DNA of 64,000 nucleotides from Janibacter sp. DB-40 (GCF_029510815.1 NZ_CP120360.1:1488001-1552000), one strand, 5' to 3'; shown: positions 8,535 to 17,768, counted from the stretch's first letter. Made by a program: numbers and translations. Notes: generated from the sequence alone by a model not told the origin.

Positions 8535-9758
8535 TCAAGGCACCTCCGGTTGCAGGGATGGCGCGGGTGTCGCTCGCGCGCCGACACGGTGGACGTGGAA
8601 AAGGGTGATCCCGAGCAGCAGCAGCCCCAGGCTCGTCGCGGCGAGGCGTCCGAGGGACGTGGCAGCGACGGGTACGACGACGCTCGCCAGGACGGCGTTG
8701 AGCAGGAGCATGGCGAAGGTGGAGACCGACGCCGCCGTCCCCCGGGCGTGCGGTACCGCATCGAGCAGGGCCAGCTGGTAGACCGGCAGCGAGATGCCGG
8801 TCCCGAAGGCGATGGCAGTGGGGCCCACGACTGCCCAGGGCAGGGTCGCGGCTCCCGGACCGAACGCGAGGACCATACCGGTCACGGCTCCGGTGATGGC
8901 GACGCACTGTCCCGCAGTGATCAGCAGGTGACCGTCGAACCGGTTGGCCAGACGGGCGTTGGTGAAGGACCCGAGGACCATCCCGCCGACCATCGGGACG
9001 AAGAAGATCCAGAAGTCCTGCGGCCCCTTGCCCAGCAGCGAGACGACGAAGATCGGCGCCGCGGCAATGTAGAGGAACTGCCCGGCGAAGGAGAAGGCCT
9101 GGGCGGCGGAGAGGACCTGGAATCTGCGCAGGCGGCTGACGTCGGCGACATTGCCCAGGATGGAGCGCACGTGCAGGGGCGAGCGCTCCTCGCGCGGGTG
9201 GCTCTCCGGCAGCAGGACGAGCACGGCGATGGCGATCGTCGCGCCGAAGATGGCCAGGAACCAGAAGATCAGGGGCCACGGCCCGACGAGCAGCAGCCAT
9301 CCGCCCATGATCGGGGCGATGGCCGGACCGAGGGCGAAGATCATGGCGACGACACTCATCAGCTGCTGTGCCCGGGCCCCCTCGAAGAGGTCGCGGACCA
9401 CCGTGCGGGAGACGATCGTCCCCGCCCCTGCCGACATGCCCTGCAGCACCCGGAAGACCAGGAGCAGCTCCAACGACGTCGCGAGGGCGCACCCGATGGA
9501 CGCCAGGGCGTAGACCGCGGCCCCGGTGACCATCACCGGCTTGCGTCCCACGGCGTCGCTGATGGGCCCGTGGAAGAGGCTCATGGCCGCGAAGGAGGCC
9601 AGGTAGGCACTCACGACGAGCTGCATCGCGGCGTCGGACACCCGGAACTGCTCACCCATGGCCGCGAACGCGGGGAAGGGAGTGTCGATGGAGAAGGGTC
9701 CGAACATGCCCAGCAGCGCCAGGAGGACCGTCGTCAGAGCCAGCGAGGCAGGACGCAC
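8535..9758 (-). CDS. Bcr/CflA-type multidrug efflux MFS transporter
   Basis: This 407-residue protein has about 12 membrane helices. The first helix contains MFGPFSIDTPFPAFAAMGEQF, close to the D-x-Y-L-P-A-F region of Bcr/CflA drug/H+ antiporters. The MFS loop motif is seen as GPISDAVGRKPVMV, and an FRVLQGMSAGAG segment matches helix 4 of this family. Substrates cannot be read from the sequence. GTG 9758 is preferred over GTG 9785 because the longer form would run through the terminator of the qcr operon. It is followed closely by the metallopeptidase gene. Confidence 0.82.
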   Translation of the reverse strand: MRPASLALTTVLLALLGMFGPFSIDTPFPAFAAMGEQFRVSDAAMQLVVSAYLASFAAMSLFHGPISDAVGRKPVMVTGAAVYALASIGCALATSLELLLVFRVLQGMSAGAGTIVSRTVVRDLFEGARAQQLMSVVAMIFALGPAIAPIMGGWLLLVGPWPLIFWFLAIFGATIAIAVLVLLPESHPREERSPLHVRSILGNVADVSRLRRFQVLSAAQAFSFAGQFLYIAAAPIFVVSLLGKGPQDFWIFFVPMVGGMVLGSFTNARLANRFDGHLLITAGQCVAITGAVTGMVLAFGPGAATLPWAVVGPTAIAFGTGISLPVYQLALLDAVPHARGTAASVSTFAMLLLNAVLASVVVPVAATSLGRLAATSLGLLLLGITLFHVHRVGARATPAPSLQPEVP

Positions 9759-9767
9759 GGCGCGGCG

Positions 9768-9797
9768 CGGGCCCCGGAGGAACACCTCCGGGGCCCG
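9768..9797 (-). terminator. terminator of the ctaE-qcrCAB operon
   Basis: A perfect 13-bp stem has arms cgggccccggagg (9768-9780) and 9785-9797, with loop AACA. It lies about 20 bases past the qcrB stop on the minus strand and just before the transporter start. Confidence 0.88.
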
Positions 9798-9817
9798 CAC
9801 CGAACGCCGACCGAGGG

Positions 9818-11530
9818 TCAGCGGGTGGTGACCTTGTCGTGCTCGGCCGCCTCGATCTGCTCGTGGTCGTGGCCGTGGTGCGCCGCCTCGAGCTCCGCCG
9901 GGGAGACCGGTTCGACGGCGCCGCCGAAGTAGAAGTCGTGCAGCTTGGCACGCAGCTTGTTCTTGCGTGCACCCTTCTTGTTCTCCACGCCGTTCTCGTC
10001 GACGGCCGGCTCGAGCTGCAGCGGGGGAGTGCCCTCGTGCTGGACGAGCGTCCACCGCGTGTAGGGGTCGAGCGGCTCGTGGACCTCGTGGAACTCGCCG
10101 TCGGCGCTCCGCTCGATCCGACCCGTCTCGCGGCCGTGGAGCACCAGGTCGCGTTCGTGCCGCTGGAGGCTCAGGCACAGGCGACGGGTCGCCCAGAAGG
10201 CCAGGAGCGGGCCGAGGAAGGTCAGCACGCGCAGCGTCCACGTGATGTCGTTGATCGACATCCCGAACTGGACCGCCATGATGTCGTTGGCGGCAGCGAA
10301 TGTCAGGACGGCGTACAGCGTCACCGCGGCCACGCCCAGGCCCGTACGGGTCGGGACGTTGCGGGGGCGGTCGAGCAGGTGGTGCTCACGCTTGTCACCG
10401 GTGATCCAGGCCTCGATGAACGGGTAGGCGATCATGCCTCCGTAGAAGGCCGGGATGACCAGGAGGGCGCCGATGATGACCGGGAAGGCCCACGTGAACC
10501 CGAAGGTCTCGAACTCCAGGAAGCCCGGGAGGAGGCGGAGCGCACCGTCGGGGAAGAGCATGTACCAGTCGGGCTGGGCGCCGGCTGTCGTGGCATTGGG
10601 CTCGTAGGGGCCGTGGACCCACACCGCGTTGATCTGGATCAGCGAGGAGATCAACGCGATGCCGCCGAAGACGATGAAGAAGAAGCCACCGGCCTTGGCG
10701 GCGTACACCGGCATGACGGGGAATCCGACGACGTTGTCGTTCGTCTTGCCCGGACCGGGGTACTGCGTGTGCTTCTGCAGTGCCACGAGGACGATGTGCA
10801 CCGTGAACAGCCCGATGAGCAGGGCCGGCAGCAGCAGGATGTGGATCGAGTACAGGCGCGGGATGATGTCCGTCCCCGGGAAGGTGCCGCCGAACAGCGC
10901 GTAGCTGAGGTAGCTGCCGATGACCGGTGCGGACACCATGAAGCCCTGTGCGGCACGCAGACCGGTGCCGGAGAGCAGGTCGTCCGGGAGGGAGTAGCCG
11001 GCGAAGCCTTCGAGCAGGGCCAGCAGGGAGAGCACGCAGCCGATGACCCAGTTGATCTCGCGCGGCTTGCGGAAGGCGCCGGTGAAGAACACGCGGAGCA
11101 TGTGCACCGACAGTGCGGCGATGAACAGCAGTGCCGACCAGTGGTGGATCTGCCGGATGAGCAGACCGCCCTTGACGTCGAACGAGATGTCCAGGGTGGA
11201 TGCGTAGGCCCGCGACATCTCCACGCCCTGCATGGGGACGTAGCTGCCCTGGTACGTGGTGTGCGCCATCGAGGGGTCGAACCAGAAGGTCAGGAAGACC
11301 CCGGTGAGCATGCACACGATCATCGAGTACATGGCGATCTCGCCGAGCATGAAGGACCAGTGGTCGGGGAAGACCTTCTTCATCAGGTAGCCGATGCCCT
11401 TGGCAGCACCGGTGCGGTCATCGATCCAGCCGGCGACGCCGCCGACCTTCTTCATGCCGGCAGAGGTGGGCGCCGTGGGCGGTGCGTCATCGTGACGCAG
11501 CGCGTCGGCGGGACGAGCATTGCTGGTCAT
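9818..11530 (-). CDS. qcrB: cytochrome bc1 complex cytochrome b subunit
   Basis: This 570-residue cytochrome b oxidises menaquinol and passes electrons through two b haems to the Rieske protein and QcrC. The N-terminal eight-helix region holds haem-binding histidines (IRQIHHWSALLF; LYSIHILLLP; FTVHIVLV). The Qo-site loop is present as a PDWYMLFPDG segment in place of the classical PEWY. A long charged C-terminal tail ending in a His-rich HHGHDHEQ stretch is typical of actinobacteria. ATG 11530 lies 2 bases after the qcrA stop. QcrB is the site hit by antitubercular Q203-type inhibitors in mycobacteria (family knowledge). Confidence 0.96.
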   Translation of the reverse strand: MTSNARPADALRHDDAPPTAPTSAGMKKVGGVAGWIDDRTGAAKGIGYLMKKVFPDHWSFMLGEIAMYSMIVCMLTGVFLTFWFDPSMAHTTYQGSYVPMQGVEMSRAYASTLDISFDVKGGLLIRQIHHWSALLFIAALSVHMLRVFFTGAFRKPREINWVIGCVLSLLALLEGFAGYSLPDDLLSGTGLRAAQGFMVSAPVIGSYLSYALFGGTFPGTDIIPRLYSIHILLLPALLIGLFTVHIVLVALQKHTQYPGPGKTNDNVVGFPVMPVYAAKAGGFFFIVFGGIALISSLIQINAVWVHGPYEPNATTAGAQPDWYMLFPDGALRLLPGFLEFETFGFTWAFPVIIGALLVIPAFYGGMIAYPFIEAWITGDKREHHLLDRPRNVPTRTGLGVAAVTLYAVLTFAAANDIMAVQFGMSINDITWTLRVLTFLGPLLAFWATRRLCLSLQRHERDLVLHGRETGRIERSADGEFHEVHEPLDPYTRWTLVQHEGTPPLQLEPAVDENGVENKKGARKNKLRAKLHDFYFGGAVEPVSPAELEAAHHGHDHEQIEAAEHDKVTTR

Positions 11531-11532
11531 GA

Positions 11533-12642
11533 TCAACCACGCTCCCAGAAGCTCGGGCCGACCGGTTCCTGGAAGGGCTGGTCAGCGATGAGGTAACCGT
11601 CGCTGTCGACGGTGATCTTCAGCTGCGGCAGCGGGTGTCCGGCCGGGCCGAAGACGATCTCGCAGTCGTTGGTGACGTCGAAGGTCGACTGGTGGCAGGG
11701 GCAGAGCAGGTGGTGGGTCGTCTGCTCGTACAGGCCGACCGGGCAACCGACGTGGGTGCACACCTTGGAGTAGGCCACGATGCCCTCGTAACCCCACGAG
11801 CGGGCCTTGCGACCCTGCTCGGTCTCCTGGAAGTCCTTGGGGTCCAGACGCATGAGGAGCACGGACGCCTTGCTCATCTCGTCCAGCTTGCCCTCGTGCA
11901 GGTCGAGCAGACCCTCGGGCTGGATGTGGAAGACGGAGCCGATGGTGACATCGGCGGGCTTGATCGGGGTGTTCTCCGGGTCCCGCATCAGGCGCAGCTG
12001 GTTGGACTCGCCGTTCACGCTCTCGTCCCAGTAGGTCACCGAGAGGTCGTTTCGGGGCAGCGGACCGAGCGAGCCGACGAGCTGGACGAGCAGAGGCAGG
12101 GCGAACAGACCCATCGCGCCACCGAAGGTCGCCTTGAGCAGGGGGCGACGGGTGAGCTGGGAGGACTCGCCACCCTCGACCATCGTGGTGACGAAGTCCC
12201 GGCGGTCCTCCTCCTTCGACCGCATCGGGTGACGCATCTCGACCAGCTCCGTGTCGGGCATGAGCGTCTTGGCCCAGTGGACCGCGCCCAGCCCGATACC
12301 CAGCAGGCTCAGCGACAGGCCGAGCCCCAGCAGGAGGTTCGACAGGCGCATGTCGCCGGTGATCGGCACCCACACCTGGGTGCTGGTGTCGACGAGCAGG
12401 TAGGCGACGATGAACAGCACCGTGCCGAGGATGGACACGAGGAAGAGCAGCGCCACCTGGCGCTCGGCGCGCTTCGCGGCCCGCTCGTCCAGGTCTGCAT
12501 TGCGCAGCACGTGCGGGGGGAGGCCGGGGTTGGTGAACTGCTCCGGGACGCCGCCGGTGCCCTGCACGTGGCCCTGGTCGAGGCGCACGGGTTCGGAGCC
12601 GCTGGGCTCCGGCTGCGCCCCCGTCGGGGTGTGCTCACTCAT
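11533..12642 (-). CDS. qcrA: cytochrome bc1 complex Rieske iron-sulfur subunit
   Basis: This 369-residue protein is longer than classical Rieske subunits. It has the actinobacterial three-helix N-terminal part (helices near 65-85, 100-120 and 175-195) before the soluble domain. The [2Fe-2S] site is seen as CTHVGC and CPCHQS, giving two Cys and two His ligands plus the disulfide cysteines. It moves electrons from quinol at QcrB to the dihaem QcrC. It overlaps neither neighbour but is tightly packed between qcrC and qcrB. Maturation needs Fe-S delivery, consistent with erpA nearby. Confidence 0.96.
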   Translation of the reverse strand: MSEHTPTGAQPEPSGSEPVRLDQGHVQGTGGVPEQFTNPGLPPHVLRNADLDERAAKRAERQVALLFLVSILGTVLFIVAYLLVDTSTQVWVPITGDMRLSNLLLGLGLSLSLLGIGLGAVHWAKTLMPDTELVEMRHPMRSKEEDRRDFVTTMVEGGESSQLTRRPLLKATFGGAMGLFALPLLVQLVGSLGPLPRNDLSVTYWDESVNGESNQLRLMRDPENTPIKPADVTIGSVFHIQPEGLLDLHEGKLDEMSKASVLLMRLDPKDFQETEQGRKARSWGYEGIVAYSKVCTHVGCPVGLYEQTTHHLLCPCHQSTFDVTNDCEIVFGPAGHPLPQLKITVDSDGYLIADQPFQEPVGPSFWERG

Positions 12643-12683
12643 CTGTCGTGGGTCCTGTCTGTGTGGCGGTTGTCAGGTGTGGG

Positions 12684-13466
12684 TCAGGCGGACTTCTGGC
12701 CGAGCCAGATTGCTCCGGCGATGAGGATCCCGAGCCCGATGGTCCAGGTGAAGAGGCCCTCGGGGACGGGGCCGTAACCACCGAGGGGGTTGCCGCCGGG
12801 GTTGCCGGCCTCCTCCATGGCCTCGATGTAGGCGATCACGTCGCGCTTGTCCTCCGGATCGAGGTTGGTCTCGTTGAAGACCGGCATGCTCTGCGGCCCG
12901 GTGACCATCGCCTCGTAGATGTGCTTGCCGGAGACACCCGTGACGGGTGGCGCGTCCTTGCCGCGGGTGAGCGCGCCACCGACACCGGCACTGGCGTGGC
13001 ACATGGCGCAGTTGACGCGGAAGATCTCGCCGCCCTTGCCCGCGTCGCCCTTCGAGCCGTCCGTGTACTCCTCCGGGGGGACGGCCGGACCGGCGCCCAG
13101 GGTGGCCACGTAGGCGCCGACGTCGGCGATCTCCTCATCGGAGAACTTCACGCGGATGTTGCCGGGGGCCTGGACGTCCGGGGCGGCCATCGGCATGCGG
13201 CCGGTGCCCATCTGGAAGTCGACGGAGGCGGCACCGACACCGGCCAGGCTCGGGCCGGCGCCCTCGACGCCCAGACCATTGGCTCCGTGGCAGTTGGCGC
13301 AGTTGGCCGTGAAGAGCTTCTTGCCCTTCTCGACGCTGTCGGCGGCGGTCACGGTGGCCTGCGCGTCCTTCGGGGCGACGGCCGAGTAAGCCGTGCCGGT
13401 GACGAGCAGACCCAGCATGAGCAGCAGGGCGATCGCCGCGGGGTGACGGCGAGTGAGCTTCGGCAT
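12684..13466 (-). CDS. qcrC: cytochrome bc1 complex dihaem cytochrome c subunit
   Basis: This 260-residue membrane-anchored protein has two haem c sites: Cys56-Cys59-His60 (CANCH) and Cys153-Cys156-His157 (CAMCH). An N-terminal signal anchor (AIALLLMLGLLVTGTA) and a C-terminal helix (FTWTIGLGILIAGAIW) hold the haem domains outside the cell. In actinobacteria this subunit replaces soluble cytochrome c and docks directly on CtaC. ATG 13466 gives a Lys/Arg-rich signal n-region (MPKLTRRHPA). It sits 41 bases after ctaE and 41 before qcrA. Confidence 0.95.
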   Translation of the reverse strand: MPKLTRRHPAAIALLLMLGLLVTGTAYSAVAPKDAQATVTAADSVEKGKKLFTANCANCHGANGLGVEGAGPSLAGVGAASVDFQMGTGRMPMAAPDVQAPGNIRVKFSDEEIADVGAYVATLGAGPAVPPEEYTDGSKGDAGKGGEIFRVNCAMCHASAGVGGALTRGKDAPPVTGVSGKHIYEAMVTGPQSMPVFNETNLDPEDKRDVIAYIEAMEEAGNPGGNPLGGYGPVPEGLFTWTIGLGILIAGAIWLGQKSA

Positions 13467-13507
13467 GGAGTGTCCTGTCGTGCGGTGTCGGCGGGAGGGC
13501 ATCTGCA

Positions 13508-14170
13508 TCATCCGAGGAGGTAGATGGCTGCGAAGAGGGCGATCCACACGACGTCGACGAAGTGCCAGTAGTAGGAGGTGACGATGGCACCGGTCTGCTG
13601 CGAGTGGCTGTAGTTACGGGTGGTGTAGGTGCGGCCGATGATCAGGAGGAAGGCGATGAGCCCGCCGGTGACGTGGATGCCGTGCAGGCCGGTGGTCAGG
13701 TAGAAGACCGACGCCCACGAGTCGCTGGCGATGTTGACGCCCTCGGAGACGAGGGTGGCGTACTCGAGGATCTGGCCGGAGACGAAGACGGCCCCGAAGA
13801 TGTAGGTGAGGACGTACCACTCGCGCATGCCCCAGCCGGCGACGTTGAGCAGGGACCCGGTGCGCGACTTCTGCCCGTGCTCGGCCCTGAGGACACCCAG
13901 CTGGCACCACACCGACGAGATCACGAGGATCAGGGTGTTCGCTGCGGCGAAGGGGACGTTCAGCAGCTCGATGTTCTGCTCCCACAGCTCCGGACGCATC
14001 GACCGGACCGTGAAGAAGATGGCGAACAGTCCGGCGAAGAACATGAGCTCGCTGGAGAGCCAGACGATCGTGCCGACCGAAGCCATGTTCGGCCGGCTCA
14101 CCGGACCCATGGAGGGATCCGTCATCGGGTGCCTGGACGCGTCTGAAGGCAGGGAGGTTGCAGTGGCCAC
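13508..14170 (-). CDS. ctaE: cytochrome c oxidase subunit III
   Basis: This 220-residue subunit III of aa3 oxidase has five membrane helices, as in the short bacterial form. Typical segments are [18 protein letters not shown], the [13 protein letters not shown] helix and the C-terminal [15 protein letters not shown]. The start is GTG 14170 ([10 protein letters not shown]). A CATAAT -10 box lies exactly 7 bases upstream, and this is the N-terminus I would expect in the family. ATG 14179 is an alternative. It heads the qcr operon, as in Mtb Rv2193-Rv2196, so oxidase and bc1 subunits are made together. Confidence 0.93.
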   Translation of the reverse strand: MATATSLPSDASRHPMTDPSMGPVSRPNMASVGTIVWLSSELMFFAGLFAIFFTVRSMRPELWEQNIELLNVPFAAANTLILVISSVWCQLGVLRAEHGQKSRTGSLLNVAGWGMREWYVLTYIFGAVFVSGQILEYATLVSEGVNIASDSWASVFYLTTGLHGIHVTGGLIAFLLIIGRTYTTRNYSHSQQTGAIVTSYYWHFVDVVWIALFAAIYLLG

Positions 14171-14177
14171 GCGCCCC

Positions 14178-14183
14178 ATTATG
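14178..14183 (-). promoter_or_regulatory. -10 element of the ctaE-qcrCAB operon (CATAAT)
   Basis: CATAAT on the minus strand is one mismatch from TATAAT and lies 7 bases before the GTG at 14170. This suggests a leaderless operon transcript. The preceding TACATAAT run makes this the best -10 in the window. Confidence 0.6.
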
Positions 14184-14245
14184 TATCCCCTGCCCACCGA
14201 TTGGGCACCACCCCCCTCCGCGAGTCCCGTCACGCCTGCGAACGC

Positions 14246-14251
14246 TAGGAT
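14246..14251 (+). promoter_or_regulatory. -10 element for the leaderless pseudo-receiver gene (TAGGAT)
   Basis: TAGGAT is followed by 7 bases and then ATG 14259. It is divergent from the ctaE promoter 60 bases away. Confidence 0.6.
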
Positions 14252-14258
14252 CTGGGGC

Positions 14259-14723
14259 ATGACCGGTACCCCGCAGACGACCAGTTCCCGGCCCGCAGAA
14301 GGCGCCCGCCCGCAGGCCACGGAGGTCGGCCCGACCGCCGTCCGGCTCCTGCTGTACAGCGACAACATCACCACGCGGGACGCCGTCCGTGCCGCCGTGG
14401 GACGGCGTCCCGCCCGCGACGTCGAGGTGGAGTCCTGGTTGGAGTGTGCCACGGCACCCGCCGTCGTCTCGGCCGTGGAGCAGGGCGGATTCGACCTGCT
14501 CATCCTCGACGGCGAGGCCGCCAAGGTCGGTGGGCTCGGTCTGTGTCGACAGCTGAAGCTCGAGGTCTACAACTGCCCGCCCGTGCTGGTGCTCACCGGC
14601 CGCCCGCAGGACGGGTGGTTGGCGACGTGGTCGATGGCCGAGGGGTCGGTCCCGCACCCCCTGGACCCGATCGCCGTCGCGGACGCGGTGGCGGACCTGG
14701 CCCGGGGCGTGGCCCGCCGATGA
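14259..14723 (+). CDS. receiver-like protein without output domain
   Basis: This 154-residue protein has a 25-residue polar lead and then a CheY-like fold. Asp35/Asn36 (LLYSDN) sit where the acidic pair belongs, Asp84 (FDLLILDGE) is at the phospho-acceptor position, and Thr113 (VLVLTGR) is the switch residue. The near-invariant lysine before the last loop is replaced by His133 (VPHPLDP). It may therefore not be phosphorylated normally. No DNA-binding domain follows. The gene is divergent from ctaE and its stop overlaps the trpD start (ATGA), so it is coupled to tryptophan synthesis at least in expression. Its role is unknown. Confidence 0.75.
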   Translation: MTGTPQTTSSRPAEGARPQATEVGPTAVRLLLYSDNITTRDAVRAAVGRRPARDVEVESWLECATAPAVVSAVEQGGFDLLILDGEAAKVGGLGLCRQLKLEVYNCPPVLVLTGRPQDGWLATWSMAEGSVPHPLDPIAVADAVADLARGVARR

Positions 14724-15778
14724 GCGGCGCGGTCACCCACACCTGGCCCCAGCTGCTCACCAGCCTCCTGTCCGGGCGCGACCTCAGCGCCGCCGAGACC
14801 TCGTGGGCGATGGGTCAGATGATGTCCGGTGACGCCGCGCCGACCCAGATCGCCGGTTTCCTCGTCGCGCTGCGGGCGAAGGGGGAGACCGTCACCGAGC
14901 TGCGTGCGCTGGCCGACGTCATGCTCGAGCACGCGCGGCCGATCTCGGTCGCGGGTCCGACGCTCGACATCGTCGGCACCGGCGGCGACATGGCCGGCAC
15001 CGTCAACATCTCGACGATGTCCTCCATCGCGATCGCCGCGACCGGGGTGCGCGTGGTCAAGCACGGCAACCGCGCGGCGTCCTCGAAGTCCGGTTCGGCC
15101 GATGTCCTCGAGGCGCTCGGAGTCACCCTCTCCCTGCCGACGGAGGTCGTGGCGGAGGTCGCCGAGAGGGCGGGCATCACGTTCTGCTTCGCGCAGTCCT
15201 TCCACCCCTCCTTCCGACACACCGCGATCCCGCGGCGTGACCTCGGGATCGGCACCGCACTCAACGTCCTCGGTCCGATGACCAACCCGGCCCGGCCGAC
15301 CTACTCGGTCGTGGGCGTGGCCGACGCGCGGGTCGCCCCGCTCATGGCCGGCGTCTTCGCCCAGCGGGGGACGGACGCCCTCGTCTTCCGGGGCGACGAC
15401 GGGCTCGACGAGCTCACGGTCGCCGACGGGTCGCACCTGTGGTGGGTGGCAGGCGGCGAGATCACCGAAGTGCACCTCACCCCCGAGCAGGTGGGCATGG
15501 ACCGCAGCCCGCTGGACTCGCTGCGTGGCGGCGACGCCGAGCAGAACGCCGACGTCGCCCGTCGGCTCTTCGCCGGGGAGCGCGGCCCCGTCCGCGACGC
15601 CGTGGTGCTCAACGCCGGGGCCGCGGTGGCCCTGGCGCAGGCCGGACCCGGGGTTCCCGCCGACCCGATCGCCGCGATCCGCAGCGGTATGGACACGATC
15701 GAGACGGTGCTCGACTCCGGGCGTGCCCGGGAGCAGCTCCAGCGCTGGGTCGATGCCACCCGGGACCTCGCCGACTAG
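14720..15778 (+). CDS. trpD: anthranilate phosphoribosyltransferase
   Basis: This 352-residue enzyme joins anthranilate to PRPP in the second step of tryptophan synthesis. The PRPP-binding loop reads DIVGTGGDMAGTVNIST and the second conserved segment reads VKHGNRAASSKSGSADVLE, both diagnostic. NVLGPMTNPARP and the C-terminal NAGAAVALA also match. The start ATG overlaps the preceding stop by four bases. No other trp genes are nearby; an isolated trpD next to the oxidase genes is the usual actinobacterial arrangement (Mtb Rv2192c). Confidence 0.96.
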   Translation: MSGAVTHTWPQLLTSLLSGRDLSAAETSWAMGQMMSGDAAPTQIAGFLVALRAKGETVTELRALADVMLEHARPISVAGPTLDIVGTGGDMAGTVNISTMSSIAIAATGVRVVKHGNRAASSKSGSADVLEALGVTLSLPTEVVAEVAERAGITFCFAQSFHPSFRHTAIPRRDLGIGTALNVLGPMTNPARPTYSVVGVADARVAPLMAGVFAQRGTDALVFRGDDGLDELTVADGSHLWWVAGGEITEVHLTPEQVGMDRSPLDSLRGGDAEQNADVARRLFAGERGPVRDAVVLNAGAAVALAQAGPGVPADPIAAIRSGMDTIETVLDSGRAREQLQRWVDATRDLAD

Positions 15779-15794
15779 CGACGAGCGCCCGACG

Positions 15795-16073
15795 TCACTC
15801 CAGGCCGATGTTGAAGGCCGCGTCGAGGTCGTGATGGCTGTAGGCCCGGAAGGCGATGTGCGTCGAGGTGTCGACGATGCCCTCGACCTTGTTCAACCGG
15901 CCGGCGATGACCTCGTTGAGGGCCTCGTGGCGGGTCACCCGCACCATGGCGATCAGGTCGGCGTCCCCGGCGACGGAGTAGACCTCGCTCACGCCCTCGA
16001 GGTCGGCGATGGTCTGGGCAACCTCGGGGATGCGGTCGACCTCTGCATGGATGAGCACGATTGCGGTGATCAC
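15795..16073 (-). CDS. stand-alone AsnC/Lrp ligand-binding (RAM) domain protein
   Basis: This 92-residue protein consists only of the regulator-of-amino-acid-metabolism domain of Lrp/AsnC proteins. It begins VITAIVLIHAEVDRIPEVAQ and contains the DLIAMVRV strand and the GIVDTSTHIAF strand near the end. The helix-turn-helix half is missing, and a small single-domain form is common in actinobacteria. It could sense an amino acid or modulate full-length Lrp proteins by mixed oligomers; this is inference. GTG 16073 overlaps the stop of the upstream exonuclease-like gene by four bases (GTGA), indicating co-translation. Confidence 0.88.
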   Translation of the reverse strand: MITAIVLIHAEVDRIPEVAQTIADLEGVSEVYSVAGDADLIAMVRVTRHEALNEVIAGRLNKVEGIVDTSTHIAFRAYSHHDLDAAFNIGLE

Positions 16074-17761
16074 GAGGCCCACCCTAGGGCAGGAGCGAGC
16101 TCGTGGTGGGCGGCGGTGGCGCCACCGACGGGGCAGGTCCACTCGCCGTCGATGTGCACCAGCCGGGTGCCCTCGGCCTCGAGCCAGCGCAGGACGAGCT
16201 CGGTCTCGGCCGGCAGCGCGCTCGTGCCCGGGCCGGTGGGGGCCGCGACGACCTCCGCGCTGGCCTGCAGGGCGGCGACGTAGGGCATCGGGTCGGCACC
16301 CGCGGGTGAGTGGGTGCTGCCGGCCAGACGGCCGTGACGCACGCAGACGAGGTCCCAGCCACCGCGCGGAGCGCGCCGGGCGGCGACCATCTCGGCCGCC
16401 TCGCGCACGGGTGCCGCGCGCTGGTTGCGCGAGGCGGCCTTGACGAGTGCGGCCAGCCGGTCGCGCAGGGCCGCCGCCTCCTCGAAGCGCTCGCCCTCGG
16501 AGAGGGTGCGCATCCGCTCGCGCACCGCGGTGACGGCGGTCCGGGAGTCGCCGACGAGCACACGTGCGGCGGCGGCGACGGTCGTGGCGTACTCGTCCAC
16601 GGTCACCGCGCCGGTGCACGGGGCGGCACACCGCCCCATCTCCGCCAGGACGCAGGCGGAGGTCGGCCTCCGCGGGGAGATCCGGGTCAGGCACTGGCGC
16701 AGCGGCACGGCGTCGTGGAGAGCGGCCATGGCCTCCTCGGCCCTGCCCCGGGCGCCGAAGGGGCCGGCGTACGCGAGGTCGTCCGGACCGATCGAGCGCA
16801 CGATCGACAACCGGGGGAAGGCCTCGTCGGTGAGCTTGAGCCACCAGACCCGCTCGGGGTTGCGCGAGCGCCGGTTGTAGCGCGGCTTGTGCTCGGCGAT
16901 CAGCCGCAGCTCACGCACCTGCGCCTCGAGGGTGGTGGCGCACACGATCGGCGTCACCTGCGTGGCCAGCCGGACCATCTCACCCATTCGGCGACGCTGC
17001 TCGGAGGCGGTGAAGTAGCTGCGCACGCGCGTGCGGATGTCGACGGAGGTGCCGACGTAGAGCGGCTCGCCGTGCTCGTCCTTGAAGACGTAGACCCCCG
17101 GGGCCGCGGGCAGGCCGTCGGCGAGGTGGCGCTTGCGGCGCTGGGCGTCGCTGACCCGCGAGGAGTAGGAGCTCAACTCCTCGAGGGTGTCCACGCCGAC
17201 CGATCCGAGGCGGCCGATGAGCCCGTGGAGGACGTCGACGGTGGCCTTGGCGTCGTGCAGCGCCCGGTGGTCGGGGGTCGTCGCGGCCCCGAAGTGGCGG
17301 GCGAGGGTGCCCAGCTTGTGGTTGGCGACCTCGTCGCGGCTGACGACCTGCCGGGCGAGCCGGACGGTGTCGACGACCGTCGACCCGGGCCAGCGCAGGT
17401 CGTGGGCCGCGCAGGCCGCCTTGAGGAAGCCGATGTCGAAGCCGGCGTTGTGCGCCACGAGCACCGCCCCCTTCGCGAACTCGAGGAAACCGGCCACGGC
17501 CGTCCCGGCCCGGGGGGCGTCGCGGACCATGGCATCGGTGATGCCGGTCAGCGACTGGATGAAGGCGGGGATCGGCTCCCCCGGGTTGACGAAGGTCTGC
17601 AGCTCGCCGAGGACCTCGCCGCCGCGCACCTTGACCGCGCCGATCTCGGTGATGCCGCAGTCGCGCACCGACCCACCCGTGGTCTCGAGGTCGACGACGA
17701 CGAAGGTGACCTCGGCCAGGGGTGTGCCGAGATCATCCAACCTGTCCTGCACGACCTCCAT
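16070..17761 (-). CDS. DEDDh exonuclease-GIY-YIG nuclease fusion (UvrC-like)
   Basis: This 563-residue fusion has an N-terminal DnaQ-type 3'-5' exonuclease domain at about 10-180 (FVVVDLETTGG, HNAGFDIGFLKAA, HRALHDAKATVDVL). A UvrC-type GIY-YIG nuclease follows from about 215 (PGVYVFKDEHGEPLYVGTS). Then comes a UvrC-like middle with CVLAEMGRCAAPC and a UVR-like helix, but no RNase H-like domain as in true UvrC. Mtb Rv2191 has the same layout. A role in DNA repair is likely but unproven. ATG 17761 is chosen over ATG 17791 because a TACCGT box lies 7 bases before it. Confidence 0.88.
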   Translation of the reverse strand: MEVVQDRLDDLGTPLAEVTFVVVDLETTGGSVRDCGITEIGAVKVRGGEVLGELQTFVNPGEPIPAFIQSLTGITDAMVRDAPRAGTAVAGFLEFAKGAVLVAHNAGFDIGFLKAACAAHDLRWPGSTVVDTVRLARQVVSRDEVANHKLGTLARHFGAATTPDHRALHDAKATVDVLHGLIGRLGSVGVDTLEELSSYSSRVSDAQRRKRHLADGLPAAPGVYVFKDEHGEPLYVGTSVDIRTRVRSYFTASEQRRRMGEMVRLATQVTPIVCATTLEAQVRELRLIAEHKPRYNRRSRNPERVWWLKLTDEAFPRLSIVRSIGPDDLAYAGPFGARGRAEEAMAALHDAVPLRQCLTRISPRRPTSACVLAEMGRCAAPCTGAVTVDEYATTVAAAARVLVGDSRTAVTAVRERMRTLSEGERFEEAAALRDRLAALVKAASRNQRAAPVREAAEMVAARRAPRGGWDLVCVRHGRLAGSTHSPAGADPMPYVAALQASAEVVAAPTGPGTSALPAETELVLRWLEAEGTRLVHIDGEWTCPVGGATAAHHELAPALGWAS

Positions 17762-17768
17762 GGGCCTG

